A stretch of DNA of 64,000 nucleotides from Desulforamulus aeronauticus DSM 10349. GTDB lineage: Bacteria; Bacillota; Desulfotomaculia; Desulfotomaculales; Desulfotomaculaceae. This document shows, piece after piece, positions 25,496 through 34,236 of this stretch. The stretch's first letter is position 1; each line of letters begins with the position of its first letter. Location: assembly GCF_900142375.1 (NCBI RefSeq), contig NZ_FRAR01000005.1, positions 125,552 through 189,551 on the forward strand, written 5' to 3'. The notes below the pieces were generated by a model that was not told the DNA's origin, did no database searches, and saw only the letters and a list, made by a program, of their open reading frames with translations. Both the position numbers and the translations under genes were made by a program.

Positions 25496-25531
25496 CCAAG
25501 TAAACTAAAATAGTATAATTAGTTTACTTGG
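25496..25531. promoter_or_regulatory. Perfect 13-bp inverted repeat over the efflux operon promoter
   Basis: CCAAGTAAACTAA (25496-25508) and its exact complement (25519-25531) flank a 10-base centre containing the TATAAT-like box at 25514-25519. It fits a TetR-family operator blocking RNA polymerase. The TetR gene at the end of the operon (29546) is the obvious candidate. Confidence 0.7.
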
Positions 25532-25533
25532 CA

Positions 25534-25590
25534 TATCGAAAAGCATAAAATTTTCCGACATGCAAAAGGGCAAACGAAGCTATTTTCAAC
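25534..25590 (+). repeat. Dispersed repeat, copy A
   Basis: GAAAAGCATAAAATTTTC followed by AAAAGGGCAAACGAAGC. It matches the family core seen at 30.4, 41.6, 60.6 and 61.5 kb. Confidence 0.5.
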
Positions 25591-25618
25591 ATTGTACAAA
25601 CACCAAGGGGGGACGGGG

Positions 25619-26590
25619 ATGAAGAAAAGGCTTATCGTTGTCGGTCTGGTCTTGGTGGTGGCGTTGGCAGTCTACAGCTATCATCGGTTTTTTCCAACAG
25701 CAGATCAACAGTTAACCGCCAGCGGCACCATCGAAGCCACCACCGTAGAACTCAATGCCAAACTTCAGGGCACCTTAACACAGTTAAATATCAAAGCCGG
25801 CCAACAAGTGTCAAAGGGCCAACTGGTTGGACAACTCCTTAGGAATGATTTAGTGGCTCAGAAGGAACGGGATGCCCTAGGGGTATTAAAGGCAGAAGCC
25901 CAGCTAAAGGACCTCACCTCAGGGGCAAGGGCTCAGGAGATTAAAGAGGCCACAGCCATGGTCAACATTGCACTGGCCAATGTTGAGAAGGCCCAAACCG
26001 ACTTTCAAAGGGGTGAACAACTTCTCCAGGAAGGGGCCATTACCACGGATTCCTATGAGAAATTGACCACTGATTTGCAAGTAAAACAAAACCAATTAGA
26101 GTCTGTCCGGGCAAAATTGAGTCTGCTCACAGAGGGGAGCCGTCCTGAGACCATTCGAGCGGCCCAAACCGAAGTGGAACGTAATAAAGCGGTGCTCAAG
26201 GCTTCCGAGGCATTATTGGAAGATACTAAAATCATTTCTCCTATCAATGGCACCGTACTGTCCACCAACCGGGAACCCGGAGAATTTGTTCAGGCGGGTA
26301 CGTCCTTAGCTACGGTAGCGGATTTACAAGATATGTGGATTCGCGTATATGTACCAACAGACGATTTGCCCCGGATAAAATTAAACCAATCGGTAGGCTG
26401 CACTGTCAGTGGCAGTGAGCAGCAGTACCAAGGGGTTATCGAAGAAATAGCCTCCCAGGGGGAGTTTACCCCGAAAACCATTCAAACCAAAAAGGAACGC
26501 ACAAATATTGTATACGGGGTAAAAATCAGGATAAACCAGCAAAACGGTACACTAAAACCGGGTATGCCAGCGGATGTGATCTTTGAATAG
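25619..26590 (+). CDS. HlyD/membrane-fusion efflux adaptor
   Basis: A protein of 323 residues. An N-terminal signal-anchor (LIVVGLVLVVALAVYSY) is followed by a biotinyl-lipoyl-like half-domain (LQGTLTQLNIKAGQQVSKGQLVG), a coiled-coil hairpin (about residues 85-190) and the second lipoyl half (IISPINGTVLSTNREPGEFVQAG). This is the adaptor layout of ABC-2 efflux systems such as YbhG. The start is ATG 25619 just after GGGGGGACGGGG. It is the first gene of a five-gene operon ending in a TetR regulator. Confidence 0.87.
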   Translation: MKKRLIVVGLVLVVALAVYSYHRFFPTADQQLTASGTIEATTVELNAKLQGTLTQLNIKAGQQVSKGQLVGQLLRNDLVAQKERDALGVLKAEAQLKDLTSGARAQEIKEATAMVNIALANVEKAQTDFQRGEQLLQEGAITTDSYEKLTTDLQVKQNQLESVRAKLSLLTEGSRPETIRAAQTEVERNKAVLKASEALLEDTKIISPINGTVLSTNREPGEFVQAGTSLATVADLQDMWIRVYVPTDDLPRIKLNQSVGCTVSGSEQQYQGVIEEIASQGEFTPKTIQTKKERTNIVYGVKIRINQQNGTLKPGMPADVIFE

Positions 26591-26600
26591 AGGTGAGGCA

Positions 26601-27533
26601 ATGATTTTCACAGAGACCCTTACCAAAAAATTTAGCTCTATCACTGCGGTGGCAGGGGTATCCCTACAGGTGCAGCAGGGAGATATTTTTGGCCTAGTGG
26701 GACCGGACGGTGCCGGTAAAACCACTCTTATTAGGATGCTTTGCGGTCTGATTACGCCGGATAGCGGCAGTATTACAATGGTTGATAATGCCGCGAGTGG
26801 TGAGAGCAGCGCCTCCTTTGGCTATATGCCCCAGAAATTCAGTCTCTATGGGGATTTGACAGTAATGGAGAATATAAACTTTTTTGGAGCGATGTATGGC
26901 TTAAACGGCACTATCATTAACCAGAGAGCCGATGAGATATTGCAAATAACCAACCTCTTTCGGTTTAAACAGCGGTTTGCGGATAATCTTTCCGGCGGCA
27001 TGAAGCAAAAGTTGGCACTTACCTGTGCCTTGTTGGCCAGACCCCGGCTGTTGGTATTGGATGAGCCTACCTTTGGTGTCGACCCGGAATCACGCAAGGA
27101 ATTCTGGAAAATTCTCTATCAGTTAAACCAAGAGGGCATGACAATTCTCGTTTCAACCCCTTACATGGATGAAGCGGAGTTGTGTAAAAGGGTAGGTTTT
27201 ATGAATAACGGCAGGTTAGTGGTAGTGGATTCACCCAAAAATATGAAAAGTCGCTATCCCTATAGAATCCTAGAAATCAAATGTGCTTCGAGACAACCGG
27301 AAATTTTCCAAGGACTGCCGGAGATTTTGGAGAGCAATTTTTATGGCGATAAATATCGACTGGTAGTGCAGGAAGCAAAGATTGCCGAGGCGGCGGTAGT
27401 GGAGTTTCTCCAAGGCAGGGATATTCCATTGTACCGCCTGAAAGAAACAAAACCTACGATGGAAGATGTATTTGTAGCGCTGGCTGAAAAAGAGGTGGTA
27501 GAGTGGAGTATGTCGTCACAACCCGTGAACTAA
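26601..27533 (+). CDS. ABC transporter ATP-binding protein (efflux, first subunit)
   Basis: A protein of 310 residues with Walker A GPDGAGKTTLIR (about residues 33-44), Q-loop MPQKFSLY, signature LSGGMKQKLAL, Walker B LLVLDEPTFGVDP and a switch region with no histidine (STPYMDEAE instead of the usual TTH). The C-terminal 90 residues are a regulatory extension typical of drug-export ATPases. The start is ATG 26601 behind GAGGTGAG. It overlaps the next ATPase gene by 31 bases. In E. coli YbhF the two ATPases are fused into one chain; here they are separate. Confidence 0.88.
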   Translation: MIFTETLTKKFSSITAVAGVSLQVQQGDIFGLVGPDGAGKTTLIRMLCGLITPDSGSITMVDNAASGESSASFGYMPQKFSLYGDLTVMENINFFGAMYGLNGTIINQRADEILQITNLFRFKQRFADNLSGGMKQKLALTCALLARPRLLVLDEPTFGVDPESRKEFWKILYQLNQEGMTILVSTPYMDEAELCKRVGFMNNGRLVVVDSPKNMKSRYPYRILEIKCASRQPEIFQGLPEILESNFYGDKYRLVVQEAKIAEAAVVEFLQGRDIPLYRLKETKPTMEDVFVALAEKEVVEWSMSSQPVN

Positions 27534-28411
27534 CCCGCCGATTTGGTAATTTCACGGCGGTGGATCGGTTGAATTTAAGCATTGCTCCCGGGGAAATCTA
27601 TGGTTTTCTTGGACCTAATGGTTCCGGTAAATCTACCACCATCCGCATGCTCTGCGGTATCTTGGAACCTTCCGCCGGTTCTGGGCAGGTGTTAGGTTAC
27701 GATTTGGCTAGCGAGGCGGAAAAGATTAAACCCCATATTGGTTATATGTCCCAAAAATTTAGTTTGTATGATGACCTGACGGTTTACGAAAACTTAGATT
27801 TTTATGCCGGGGTCTATAGTATACCTTATCGGGAGCGCAGGCACCGCATCGGGGAAATGATTGAGCTGGCTTCCCTTAGCGGCAGGGAGAAGGATTTGGT
27901 GGCTCACCTCAGTGTGGGTTGGAAGCAGCGGCTGGCTTTGGGGTGCTCTATCGTGGCCAAGCCATCTATCTTGTTTTTGGATGAACCCACCAGTGGTATC
28001 AGCCCCACTAGCCGTAAAATGTTTTTTACGATCATTCAGCGCCTAGCCAACGAAGGTACCACAGTAATGGTTACTACCCATTTTATGGATGAGGCGGAGC
28101 GCTGCAGTAATATTGCTTTTATTTCTGAGGGTAGGTTAATCGCCAATGACACACCGGATCAGTTAAGAAATCAGGTGTTGTCCGGGGTACTGGTGGAGGT
28201 AGAGGTAGCGGAACCCATGCAATGGCTAGCAAAATTAGAAAATTTGCCCTATGTCAAGGAGTGTTCCCTGCACGGTTCGCTGTTACATGTGCTGTTGGAG
28301 CACGAAAATAAGATGGCAGACCTTAGGGTTTATACCAACAGTGAAGTAAACCCAATCACGCCTTCATTAGAGGATGTATTTATCACGCTGGCTAAAAGGG
28401 ACAGGGGGTAG
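27503..28411 (+). CDS. ABC transporter ATP-binding protein (efflux, second subunit)
   Basis: A protein of 302 residues with Walker A GPNGSGKSTTIRML, Q-loop MSQKFSLYDDLT, a divergent signature LSVGWKQRLAL, Walker B ILFLDEPTSGISP and switch TTHFMDEAE. The GTG start at 27503 follows GAGGTGGTAGA and lies inside the end of the previous gene. The first ATPase lacks the switch histidine while this one has a weak signature, so the pair probably works as an asymmetric heterodimer. That is inference from motif quality. Confidence 0.87.
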   Translation: MEYVVTTRELTRRFGNFTAVDRLNLSIAPGEIYGFLGPNGSGKSTTIRMLCGILEPSAGSGQVLGYDLASEAEKIKPHIGYMSQKFSLYDDLTVYENLDFYAGVYSIPYRERRHRIGEMIELASLSGREKDLVAHLSVGWKQRLALGCSIVAKPSILFLDEPTSGISPTSRKMFFTIIQRLANEGTTVMVTTHFMDEAERCSNIAFISEGRLIANDTPDQLRNQVLSGVLVEVEVAEPMQWLAKLENLPYVKECSLHGSLLHVLLEHENKMADLRVYTNSEVNPITPSLEDVFITLAKRDRG

Positions 28412-28416
28412 GGAGC

Positions 28417-29526
28417 ATGAGTAGAATCCTTGCGGTGCTGTATAAGGAGTTCCTGCAGATGAAGCGGGACAAGTTAACCATTGGCTTAATCTTCATGCTG
28501 CCCCTGGTGCAGCTATTGTTGTTTGGTTATGCTATCCAGACCGAGGTAAAGCACATTCCCACGGTGGTATTTGACCAATCTCTATCACCGGAAAGCAGGG
28601 AAATAACAAGAGCTTTCACAGCATCAGGCTATTTTGATGTGGTTGCAGCGACCGGTAACTACCAGCAGGTTACCCAGTTAATTGATCGAGGAACCGTGAA
28701 GGTGGGGATTATTTTCCCACCGGACTATGCCAAGCAGGTAAGGTCTGGTGATACCGCTGCGATCCAAGTGCTGGTGGATGCCACCGACAGTATGGTTTCC
28801 AATTCCGCCATTGCCACGGCTAACTCCATTGGTCTTTTAAAATCCCAACAGGTGCTGGCAGAAAAAGTGGGTCAGTTCAAAGCTCCCTATGATATTCGGG
28901 TGCGACCTTGGTATAATCCCGATGGGATTACAGCCTATTACATGGTGCCAGCCATTTTAGGCATTATTGTGACCATGACCATGGTTATGATGACTTCCAT
29001 GGGCATTGTTCGGGAGCGTGAGAGGGGGACCTTAGAACAGCTTATGGTAACCCCCATTAAGTCCTACGAGCTGATGATTGGTAAAATAATCCCCTATATT
29101 GCGTTGGGTTACCTGCAAATTACTGTGGCCCTGTTGGTGGGCGCCATTGTCTTTGATGTACCCATCCGGGGCAGTCTGCTGGAACTTTATTTATTAACCT
29201 TGTTTTTTATTACGGCCTCCTTAGGCATTGGTGTGTTGATCTCCAACATTGCGAAAAATCAAATGCAAGCCATGCAGATGTCCTTTTTCATACTTTTGCC
29301 CAGTATTTTGCTCTCCGGCTTTATGTTTCCCCGGGAGGCCATGCCGGTGTTTATTAAAGCCCTTAGTAACATTATTCCTCTAACCTTTTACCTGACGATC
29401 ATCAGGGGCATCGTATTAAAGGGCATTGGTTTTGCCTATCTGGTACCGCAGGTGACAGCTCTATTGGTATTTACTGTGATATTAATGGGAATTAGTATCA
29501 TGAGGTTTAAGAAAAAAATTGCTTAA
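28417..29526 (+). CDS. ABC-2 type permease (drug/lipid export)
   Basis: A protein of 369 residues with one N-terminal membrane helix (GLIFMLPLVQLLLFGYAI), an extracytoplasmic domain of about 150 residues, then five C-terminal helices. The motif ERERGTLEQLMVTPIKSYELMIGKI in outline, followed by PYIALGY, is the ABC-2 signature of YbhR/YbhS-type permeases. Only one permease gene is present where YbhFSR systems have two, so it probably acts as a homodimer. It follows the ATPase gene by 5 bases. Confidence 0.87.
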   Translation: MSRILAVLYKEFLQMKRDKLTIGLIFMLPLVQLLLFGYAIQTEVKHIPTVVFDQSLSPESREITRAFTASGYFDVVAATGNYQQVTQLIDRGTVKVGIIFPPDYAKQVRSGDTAAIQVLVDATDSMVSNSAIATANSIGLLKSQQVLAEKVGQFKAPYDIRVRPWYNPDGITAYYMVPAILGIIVTMTMVMMTSMGIVRERERGTLEQLMVTPIKSYELMIGKIIPYIALGYLQITVALLVGAIVFDVPIRGSLLELYLLTLFFITASLGIGVLISNIAKNQMQAMQMSFFILLPSILLSGFMFPREAMPVFIKALSNIIPLTFYLTIIRGIVLKGIGFAYLVPQVTALLVFTVILMGISIMRFKKKIA

Positions 29527-29545
29527 GTGTACAGGTGGTGAAAGG

Positions 29546-30118
29546 ATGCAGACCAGAGATAAAATTATCCTGGGTTTTCGCAAGTTAGCAGAAGAAAAGG
29601 GCTTTTACAGCGCCACTGTAGATGAATTGGCTGCCCGTCATAACATGAGCAAGCGCACCATTTACCGCTATTTCAAAAGCAAAGAGGAGATCATTGAGGC
29701 AGTGATGGATAGCTTCATGAAGGAAGCTGAAAGGGAGGTATTTGCTACCTTAAATAGGATAGAAAATCCCATTGAAAAACTAACCTTGTTTATCCAGATC
29801 GTGGCTCAAAAATTAAGAACCCTCACGCCAGTACTCATCGGGGATTTGCCCAAGCACTATCCCCAGATCTGGGAAAAGGTAGAACAATTTCGCACGGAAA
29901 AACTTAACTATCTCACTGGTATCATGATAGAAGGTAGCAAACAGGGCTATTTAAAAGAGATCAATCATACCGTGGTGACGGCTTCTTTGCTGGCCACTGT
30001 GAGGGCCGTGGTTAACCCCACCTTCATCATGGAGAATAACCTAACTCCCGAGGAAACCTTCAAGACGGTAATGAACACTTTCTTATATGGCATCGTAGCA
30101 AAGGATCAATCCACCTAA
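29546..30118 (+). CDS. TetR-family repressor
   Basis: A protein of 190 residues. The N-terminal helix-turn-helix is ATVDELAARHNMSKRTIYRYFKSKEEI in outline (about residues 20-48), the classical TetR form. The C-terminal ligand/dimer domain is not diagnostic. The start is ATG 29546 behind GGTGGTGAAAGG; the longer ORF would overlap the permease gene. As the last gene of the efflux operon, it most likely binds the perfect inverted repeat at 25496-25531 and is released by an efflux substrate. Confidence 0.87.
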   Translation: MQTRDKIILGFRKLAEEKGFYSATVDELAARHNMSKRTIYRYFKSKEEIIEAVMDSFMKEAEREVFATLNRIENPIEKLTLFIQIVAQKLRTLTPVLIGDLPKHYPQIWEKVEQFRTEKLNYLTGIMIEGSKQGYLKEINHTVVTASLLATVRAVVNPTFIMENNLTPEETFKTVMNTFLYGIVAKDQST

Positions 30119-30125
30119 TTTTCCT

Positions 30126-30156
30126 GGTATGTCGGGAATATAAACCTCGACATACC
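30126..30156 (+). terminator. Hairpin after the TetR gene
   Basis: GGTATGTCG pairs exactly with CGACATACC around 13 bases. There is no T-run, so this may be a weak or factor-assisted terminator. Confidence 0.4.
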
Positions 30157-30362
30157 TCCGGGTAATGTAAGGCTGCCAATAAAATAAAGGTTGCAGGATA
30201 TTTTTGCTAACAATGGTAGTCCAAAATGTCAAAAAAGAATATAATTAGAAGAGATAGTAACGAATGGGCTGTTAGGTGTCAATTTGTAGATAGTATGGAA
30301 TAGCCATTCTTACCTCCCACTTGTCCTTTAGCAAACTGCCCTGTGAGGGCTATTTTCTTTTT
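30157..30362. other. Leader region before the ABC importer operon
   Basis: About 285 bases separate the TetR hairpin from the permease start (30157-30441). The first 205 are A+T-rich with a short stem GCCCT-GTG-AGGGC at about 30339-30351. The remainder is repeat copy B. I see no riboswitch I can name. Confidence 0.3.
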
Positions 30363-30434
30363 GGCCTGTTCTGTTGGACAAGTATAAAGTCTTTCGCCAG
30401 GTCTAAGGGCAAGCGAGCCACATTTTTCTAAGGG
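30363..30434 (+). repeat. Dispersed repeat, copy B
   Basis: AAGTATAAAGTCTTTCGCC, then TCTAAGGGCAAGCGAGCC, then TTTTTCTAAG. It ends at the ribosome site of the ABC permease gene, so it is likely part of that leader. Confidence 0.55.
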
Positions 30435-30441
30435 GGATTCT

Positions 30442-31206
30442 ATGAAGCAACTGAAGGGAATGGTCATCCCTCTGGTGATTTTGTTATTTTGGATTGCTGG
30501 GTCAGCCACGGAAATGATTAATCAATACATCATCCCGCCGCCTGCAAAGGTGTTGCAAACCGCCATTGATCTGACAGCCAGCGGAGTTTTGCTGAAACAT
30601 ATTACTATAAGCCTATACCGGGTTTTTGCAGGTTTCTTTTTGACGGTTCTCTTTGCCTTTCCCTTGGCGGTGCTGGTAGGAATGAATCAGAAATTGGAAC
30701 CCTACATTGAACCAGTACTCGATTTTTTGGGTCATATTCCGCCTATTGCCTGTATTCCCATGTTAATACTCTGGTTTGGTATTGGGGAAACTTCTAAATT
30801 GGCGGTCATTATCTTGGCCACTTTTTTCCCCGTCTTCTTAAATACACTAAACGGTATTTTAAGCTGCAGCAAACAACTGCTGGAGGTAGGAGAAGTATTT
30901 GGCTTTCGGGCCAGGGATAAATTTTGGCGTATCATTATGCCGGCGGCCTTACCTTCCATCATTGTCGGCTTTCGGCTGGGGCTGGGATATAGCTGGCGCT
31001 CCCTAATCGGCGCTGAATTAATTGCCGCCGCTTCGGGTATCGGCTATATGATTATTGATGCTGAGCAGCTTTCCCGGCCGGATATTATTATTGTGGGTAT
31101 TTTAACCATTGGATTTTTTGGTTATATCATTGACTATTGTTTCTTTAAACTATCCAACCGCTTACTGCCCTGGGTCGGGGAAAGGGTGAACTATGGCCGG
31201 AGTTAA
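30442..31206 (+). CDS. ABC importer permease (SsuC/TauC class)
   Basis: An integral membrane protein of 254 residues with about six helices. The cytoplasmic EAA loop reads EVGEVFGFRARDKFWRIIMPAALPSI in outline (about residues 150-175), and LGYSWRSLIGAELIAAASGIGYMI is typical of the nitrate/sulfonate/taurine importer class. The start is ATG 30442, four bases after AAGGGGGA. It overlaps the ATPase gene by 14 bases. Substrate cannot be told from sequence; no desulfonation or nitrate gene is adjacent. Confidence 0.87.
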   Translation: MKQLKGMVIPLVILLFWIAGSATEMINQYIIPPPAKVLQTAIDLTASGVLLKHITISLYRVFAGFFLTVLFAFPLAVLVGMNQKLEPYIEPVLDFLGHIPPIACIPMLILWFGIGETSKLAVIILATFFPVFLNTLNGILSCSKQLLEVGEVFGFRARDKFWRIIMPAALPSIIVGFRLGLGYSWRSLIGAELIAAASGIGYMIIDAEQLSRPDIIIVGILTIGFFGYIIDYCFFKLSNRLLPWVGERVNYGRS

Positions 31207-31966
31207 GATTGAACAACTTTCCAAATACTACACGATTCATAATGAGCAAATAAAAGCACTGGCGGAAATTGATTTAACCATTCCGGACGGCAGTTTTGTT
31301 ACTTTGGTGGGGAAGAGTGGCTGTGGCAAAACGACCCTGTTGCGGTTGCTGTGCGGCTTGGAGCAGCCCAGTCGGGGTCAAATCACTTTTTTAGACCAGC
31401 AGCAACAGGTGGTTCAAGGCAAAGGAAGAGTCAGTATTGTTTTTCAAGAACCCCGGTTAATGCCTTGGCTAACGGTGGAACAAAACATGGCCTTGCCTTT
31501 ATTTAAAGAAAAGGACCGGAGGCGGGTTAACCAAACAGTGACTCATTTTTTGGCATTGTTAGGATTAAAGAAATTCAGAGATGCTTACCCAGCCCAAATA
31601 TCCGGTGGGATGGCCCAACGGGTAGCTCTGGGTCGCACCCTGTGTTACGATCCTGACGTTATTTTAATGGATGAGCCCCTAGGAGCACTGGATGCCTTCA
31701 CCAGAAAAAACCTACAAGCAGAGTTAGTGGATATTTTTCAAACCCAGAAAAAAACCATTGTTTTTGTTACTCATGATGTAGATGAAGCGGTATTTTTGGG
31801 CCAAAGGGTGGTGATTTTGGAGGGGGGTAAAATTTTGGAGGATGTGGCGGTAGCCCTGAGCTATCCCCGTAACCCTTTACAGCAGGAATTTTTCCAAATT
31901 AGAGAAAAGATTTTAACTGTGGTGATGGGCGAGAAGCCCACCAAGATAGGAGGTTATTCACAATGA
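31193..31966 (+). CDS. ABC importer ATP-binding protein (SsuB/TauB class)
   Basis: A protein of 257 residues: Walker A VGKSGCGKTTLLRLL (about residues 38-52), Q-loop VFQEPRLMPWLTV, signature ISGGMAQRVALGR, Walker B VILMDEPLGALD and switch VTHDVDEAV. The PRLMPWLTV form after the Q-loop is characteristic of the SsuB/TauB/NrtD group. It overlaps both neighbours (14 and 4 bases), so the three genes form a tight operon. Confidence 0.9.
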   Translation: MAGVKIEQLSKYYTIHNEQIKALAEIDLTIPDGSFVTLVGKSGCGKTTLLRLLCGLEQPSRGQITFLDQQQQVVQGKGRVSIVFQEPRLMPWLTVEQNMALPLFKEKDRRRVNQTVTHFLALLGLKKFRDAYPAQISGGMAQRVALGRTLCYDPDVILMDEPLGALDAFTRKNLQAELVDIFQTQKKTIVFVTHDVDEAVFLGQRVVILEGGKILEDVAVALSYPRNPLQQEFFQIREKILTVVMGEKPTKIGGYSQ

Positions 31967-32943
31967 AAAGAATTTTGAGCGTTATAATCTTGACTGTTTT
32001 AACCTGTCTACTGCTAACCGCTTGCGGCGAAAAGAAAAGTGAACCCCAACCCCAAAAGGAAGAAGCAAAAGCCCCCCAGGTGACAAGCTTAAAAATTTCC
32101 TATGTTAAGCTGCCCTTAAATGTACCCTCCATTGTAGAAAAGAAACGGAACCTATTTGAAGAAGAATTTACCAAGGATGGCATCCAAGTGACCTTCCCGG
32201 AAATTACCGAAGGACCGAAAATGACTGCAGCACTAGCTGCTGGCTCTTTGGATTTCTGTAATGCACTGGGTGGCACTTCAGCCATTTTGGCCGCGGCCAA
32301 TGGTGTTGATCTCAAAATTATTGGCATGTATAGCCGGGCACCGAAGGCCTTTACCATTATGGCTAAGGACCCGAAAATTAAGTCGGTAGCCGATCTCAAG
32401 GGCAAAAAAGTGGCTGGTCCTAAAGGAACCATTCTGCATCAATTACTGTTGGCTAGTCTGCAGCAAAATAATTTAAAGACCGATGAAGTAGAATATATTA
32501 ATATGCCCATCCCCTCAGCGGTGTCTGCCATGCAGGCAGGTAACGTGGATGCTGCACTAATTGCCGGGCCGGCCGTACCCCAAGCCCTGGAGAGCGGTGC
32601 CCGCATTCTCACTACCGGGGAAGGTCTTTTAGATGCAACCATTGTCATTGCTGTATCCGGTGATTTTCTAAAAAATCATCCTGATCTAGTCAAACGCTAC
32701 CTGCAGGTGCATCAGGCCAGTCTGCAGTATATGCAGGAAAAACCAGAGGAGGTATACCAGTTGGCTGCAGAGGAAACGGGTATTTCCCTAGCCGAAGTGA
32801 AACAAATGGTTGGCTGGTATGACTTCAACCCCGCCATTACGGACAAAGATATAGTAGACCTGGAAAAGACCCAAGAATTCCTACTGCAGAATGATATGTT
32901 AACCAATAAAATAGACATCAAGAAGCTGATTGCAGATATCTAG
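31963..32943 (+). CDS. ABC importer substrate-binding lipoprotein (SsuA/TauA-like)
   Basis: A protein of 326 residues. A signal peptide with lipobox LLTAC (Cys about residue 21) is followed by a charged linker and a type-2 periplasmic-binding fold of the NMT1/SsuA type (LKISYVKLPLNVPSIVEKK; LDFCNALGGTSAILAAANGVDLKI in outline; VADLKGKKVAGPKGTILHQLLL). The start is in an ATGA overlap with the ATPase gene. Gene order permease-ATPase-binding protein differs from the more common binding-protein-first order. Ligand unknown: sulfonate, taurine, nitrate or a pyrimidine precursor are all possible in this family. Confidence 0.87.
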   Translation: MKRILSVIILTVLTCLLLTACGEKKSEPQPQKEEAKAPQVTSLKISYVKLPLNVPSIVEKKRNLFEEEFTKDGIQVTFPEITEGPKMTAALAAGSLDFCNALGGTSAILAAANGVDLKIIGMYSRAPKAFTIMAKDPKIKSVADLKGKKVAGPKGTILHQLLLASLQQNNLKTDEVEYINMPIPSAVSAMQAGNVDAALIAGPAVPQALESGARILTTGEGLLDATIVIAVSGDFLKNHPDLVKRYLQVHQASLQYMQEKPEEVYQLAAEETGISLAEVKQMVGWYDFNPAITDKDIVDLEKTQEFLLQNDMLTNKIDIKKLIADI

Positions 32944-32954
32944 GGTAAAAATAA

Positions 32955-32987
32955 GAAAACCGGTACCTTGTTGAAGGACCGGTTTTC
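32955..32987. terminator. Terminator between the ABC importer and the chemotaxis gene
   Basis: GAAAACCGGT pairs with ACCGGTTTTC, extended inside by CCTT/AAGG with a one-base bulge. It is followed by T-rich sequence on the plus strand. Confidence 0.8.
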
Positions 32988-32997
32988 TTCTATGCTA

Positions 32998-33819
32998 TTA
33001 AAGAATATCTTTAGCGACAATACTTAGTTTTTCAGAGATTCTAGCGTTGTCTTCAATGGCTTTAGCAATGTATTGAGAGGCTTCGGATTGACCTTCACTT
33101 ATTTCGGTGGTTTGCTCTATGAATTCCATTAGTTTGCCGGTGTTATCTCGTATTTCCTTAACAATGTCCCCAATATCTTTAACGGAAACAGCACTTCTAT
33201 CGGATAATTTTCTGATCTCATCAGCAACAACATGAAAACCTCGTCCAGCCTCACCTGCTCTGGCAGCTTCTATGGCGGCATTTAAACCTAAGAGTTTAGT
33301 CTGTCCGGCAATATCTCGGATAAATTTCAGTATTTCATCAGTTTTTTGCAGCCTATTTTCAGTCTCTTGGGCTACCTTGGTTAACTGGTTTTGCATTGCT
33401 GTAAGCTCCTGGGCGGAGGCAGACATTTGTTCAATGCTACTACTGATTTCCTCGGTTGAAGCAGCCAGTGTTTCAGAAATACTGGCAATCTCCTCCTGTG
33501 TGGAAATGTCAAAGCCGATACCAAGGGCTCCAACCACTGCTCCGTCTTCAATAATGGGTAGACCAACAGCCTTAAAGGGATAGCCAAACACTTCTTTAGG
33601 AACCATTGCTTCACTTCTTTGACCGGTTTTTAACGCCATATCAATACCATCACCTTGGGCAAGCAGATCTCCGGCTTTTACTTTTACGTCAATCTTCTTA
33701 CCGGGTAAATACTTTAGATACCTTTCTCTATCCGTAATAGTAATCATACAATCCATGGGAAAAGTATCTTTGATCAGATCCAATACTTCACTTAGTGCCT
33801 CAATTTTCCGTGAACTCAT
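32998..33819 (-). CDS. Soluble methyl-accepting chemotaxis-type protein
   Basis: A protein of 273 residues with no membrane helix. Residues 1-110 form a small sensor domain ([48 protein letters not shown] in outline) of the kind found in PAS/Cache-like cytosolic receptors. The rest is the MCP signalling coil, with the hairpin tip [29 protein letters not shown] in outline (about residues 180-210). It is shorter than classical MCPs. I chose the ATG at 33819 behind GAGGG; the longer ORF adds a basic stretch with no ribosome site. No other chemotaxis gene is nearby. Confidence 0.85.
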   Translation of the reverse strand: MSSRKIEALSEVLDLIKDTFPMDCMITITDRERYLKYLPGKKIDVKVKAGDLLAQGDGIDMALKTGQRSEAMVPKEVFGYPFKAVGLPIIEDGAVVGALGIGFDISTQEEIASISETLAASTEEISSSIEQMSASAQELTAMQNQLTKVAQETENRLQKTDEILKFIRDIAGQTKLLGLNAAIEAARAGEAGRGFHVVADEIRKLSDRSAVSVKDIGDIVKEIRDNTGKLMEFIEQTTEISEGQSEASQYIAKAIEDNARISEKLSIVAKDIL

Positions 33820-33920
33820 GATTAAATCCCTCTTCTTTCCTTGCCGGCATTTTACTTGCAATATAATTTCGACAATTAAACAGAATATCCTGCGCATTTA
33901 GATAATATTTCCAAATAAAA

Positions 33921-33944
33921 TCCTCACCGATTGTAAGGTGAGGA
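33921..33944. terminator. Short hairpin downstream of repeat-poor gap
   Basis: CCTCACC and GGTGAGG pair around an 8-base loop. There is no clear T-run. It lies in the 279-base gap between the chemotaxis gene and the island, directly against the transglycosylase fragment. Confidence 0.35.
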
Positions 33945-34000
33945 TACCACGGCCTAGTACTACATCACCTTCAAAAAGTTCTAGGAGGTCTGCTAAATAC
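33944..34000 (-). pseudogene. Decayed fragment of a lytic transglycosylase gene
   Basis: These bases match the intact transglycosylase gene at about 41084-41159 in the same orientation. The shared run ends in GAGGTCTGCTAAATAC, with a few substitutions, one inserted base and an internal loss of about 21 bases. The missing part encodes the conserved AAYNAG segment. No reading frame of useful length survives. Outside this patch the flanks are not alike. Confidence 0.6.
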
Positions 34001-34098
34001 GATAAATAATGCTATTAACTTTGAGCACATTTCTATTGATTATTTCCTTCAATAAAAGTACAGTGGTTAAAAGCAAATGAACGTGAGAGGAACTTATT

Positions 34099-34236
34099 AT
34101 GGACTATATCAGCGCAAAAGAAGCGGCGAGCAAATGGGGACTCACCGCCCGAAAGGTATACCATCACTGCACCAACAGGCGTATAGAGGGTCGAAGGAGG
34201 AATAAAGATGGCACGAACCAGACAAATCAAGCCTGA
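34099..34236 (+). pseudogene. Truncated helix-turn-helix gene
   Basis: An ORF of 45 residues beginning MDYISAKEAASKWGLTARKV, then YHHCTNRRIEG. This is a typical small MerR/excisionase-like DNA-binding domain; such proteins usually continue into a conserved wing and run near 60-75 residues. Here the frame departs after RIEG into a basic, unrelated tail and stops inside the next gene, which starts at 34208. A ribosome site (GAGAGGAA) is present, so it may still be translated and couple to the LuxR gene. I read it as the remnant of a gene cut when the larger regulator arrived. Confidence 0.55.
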
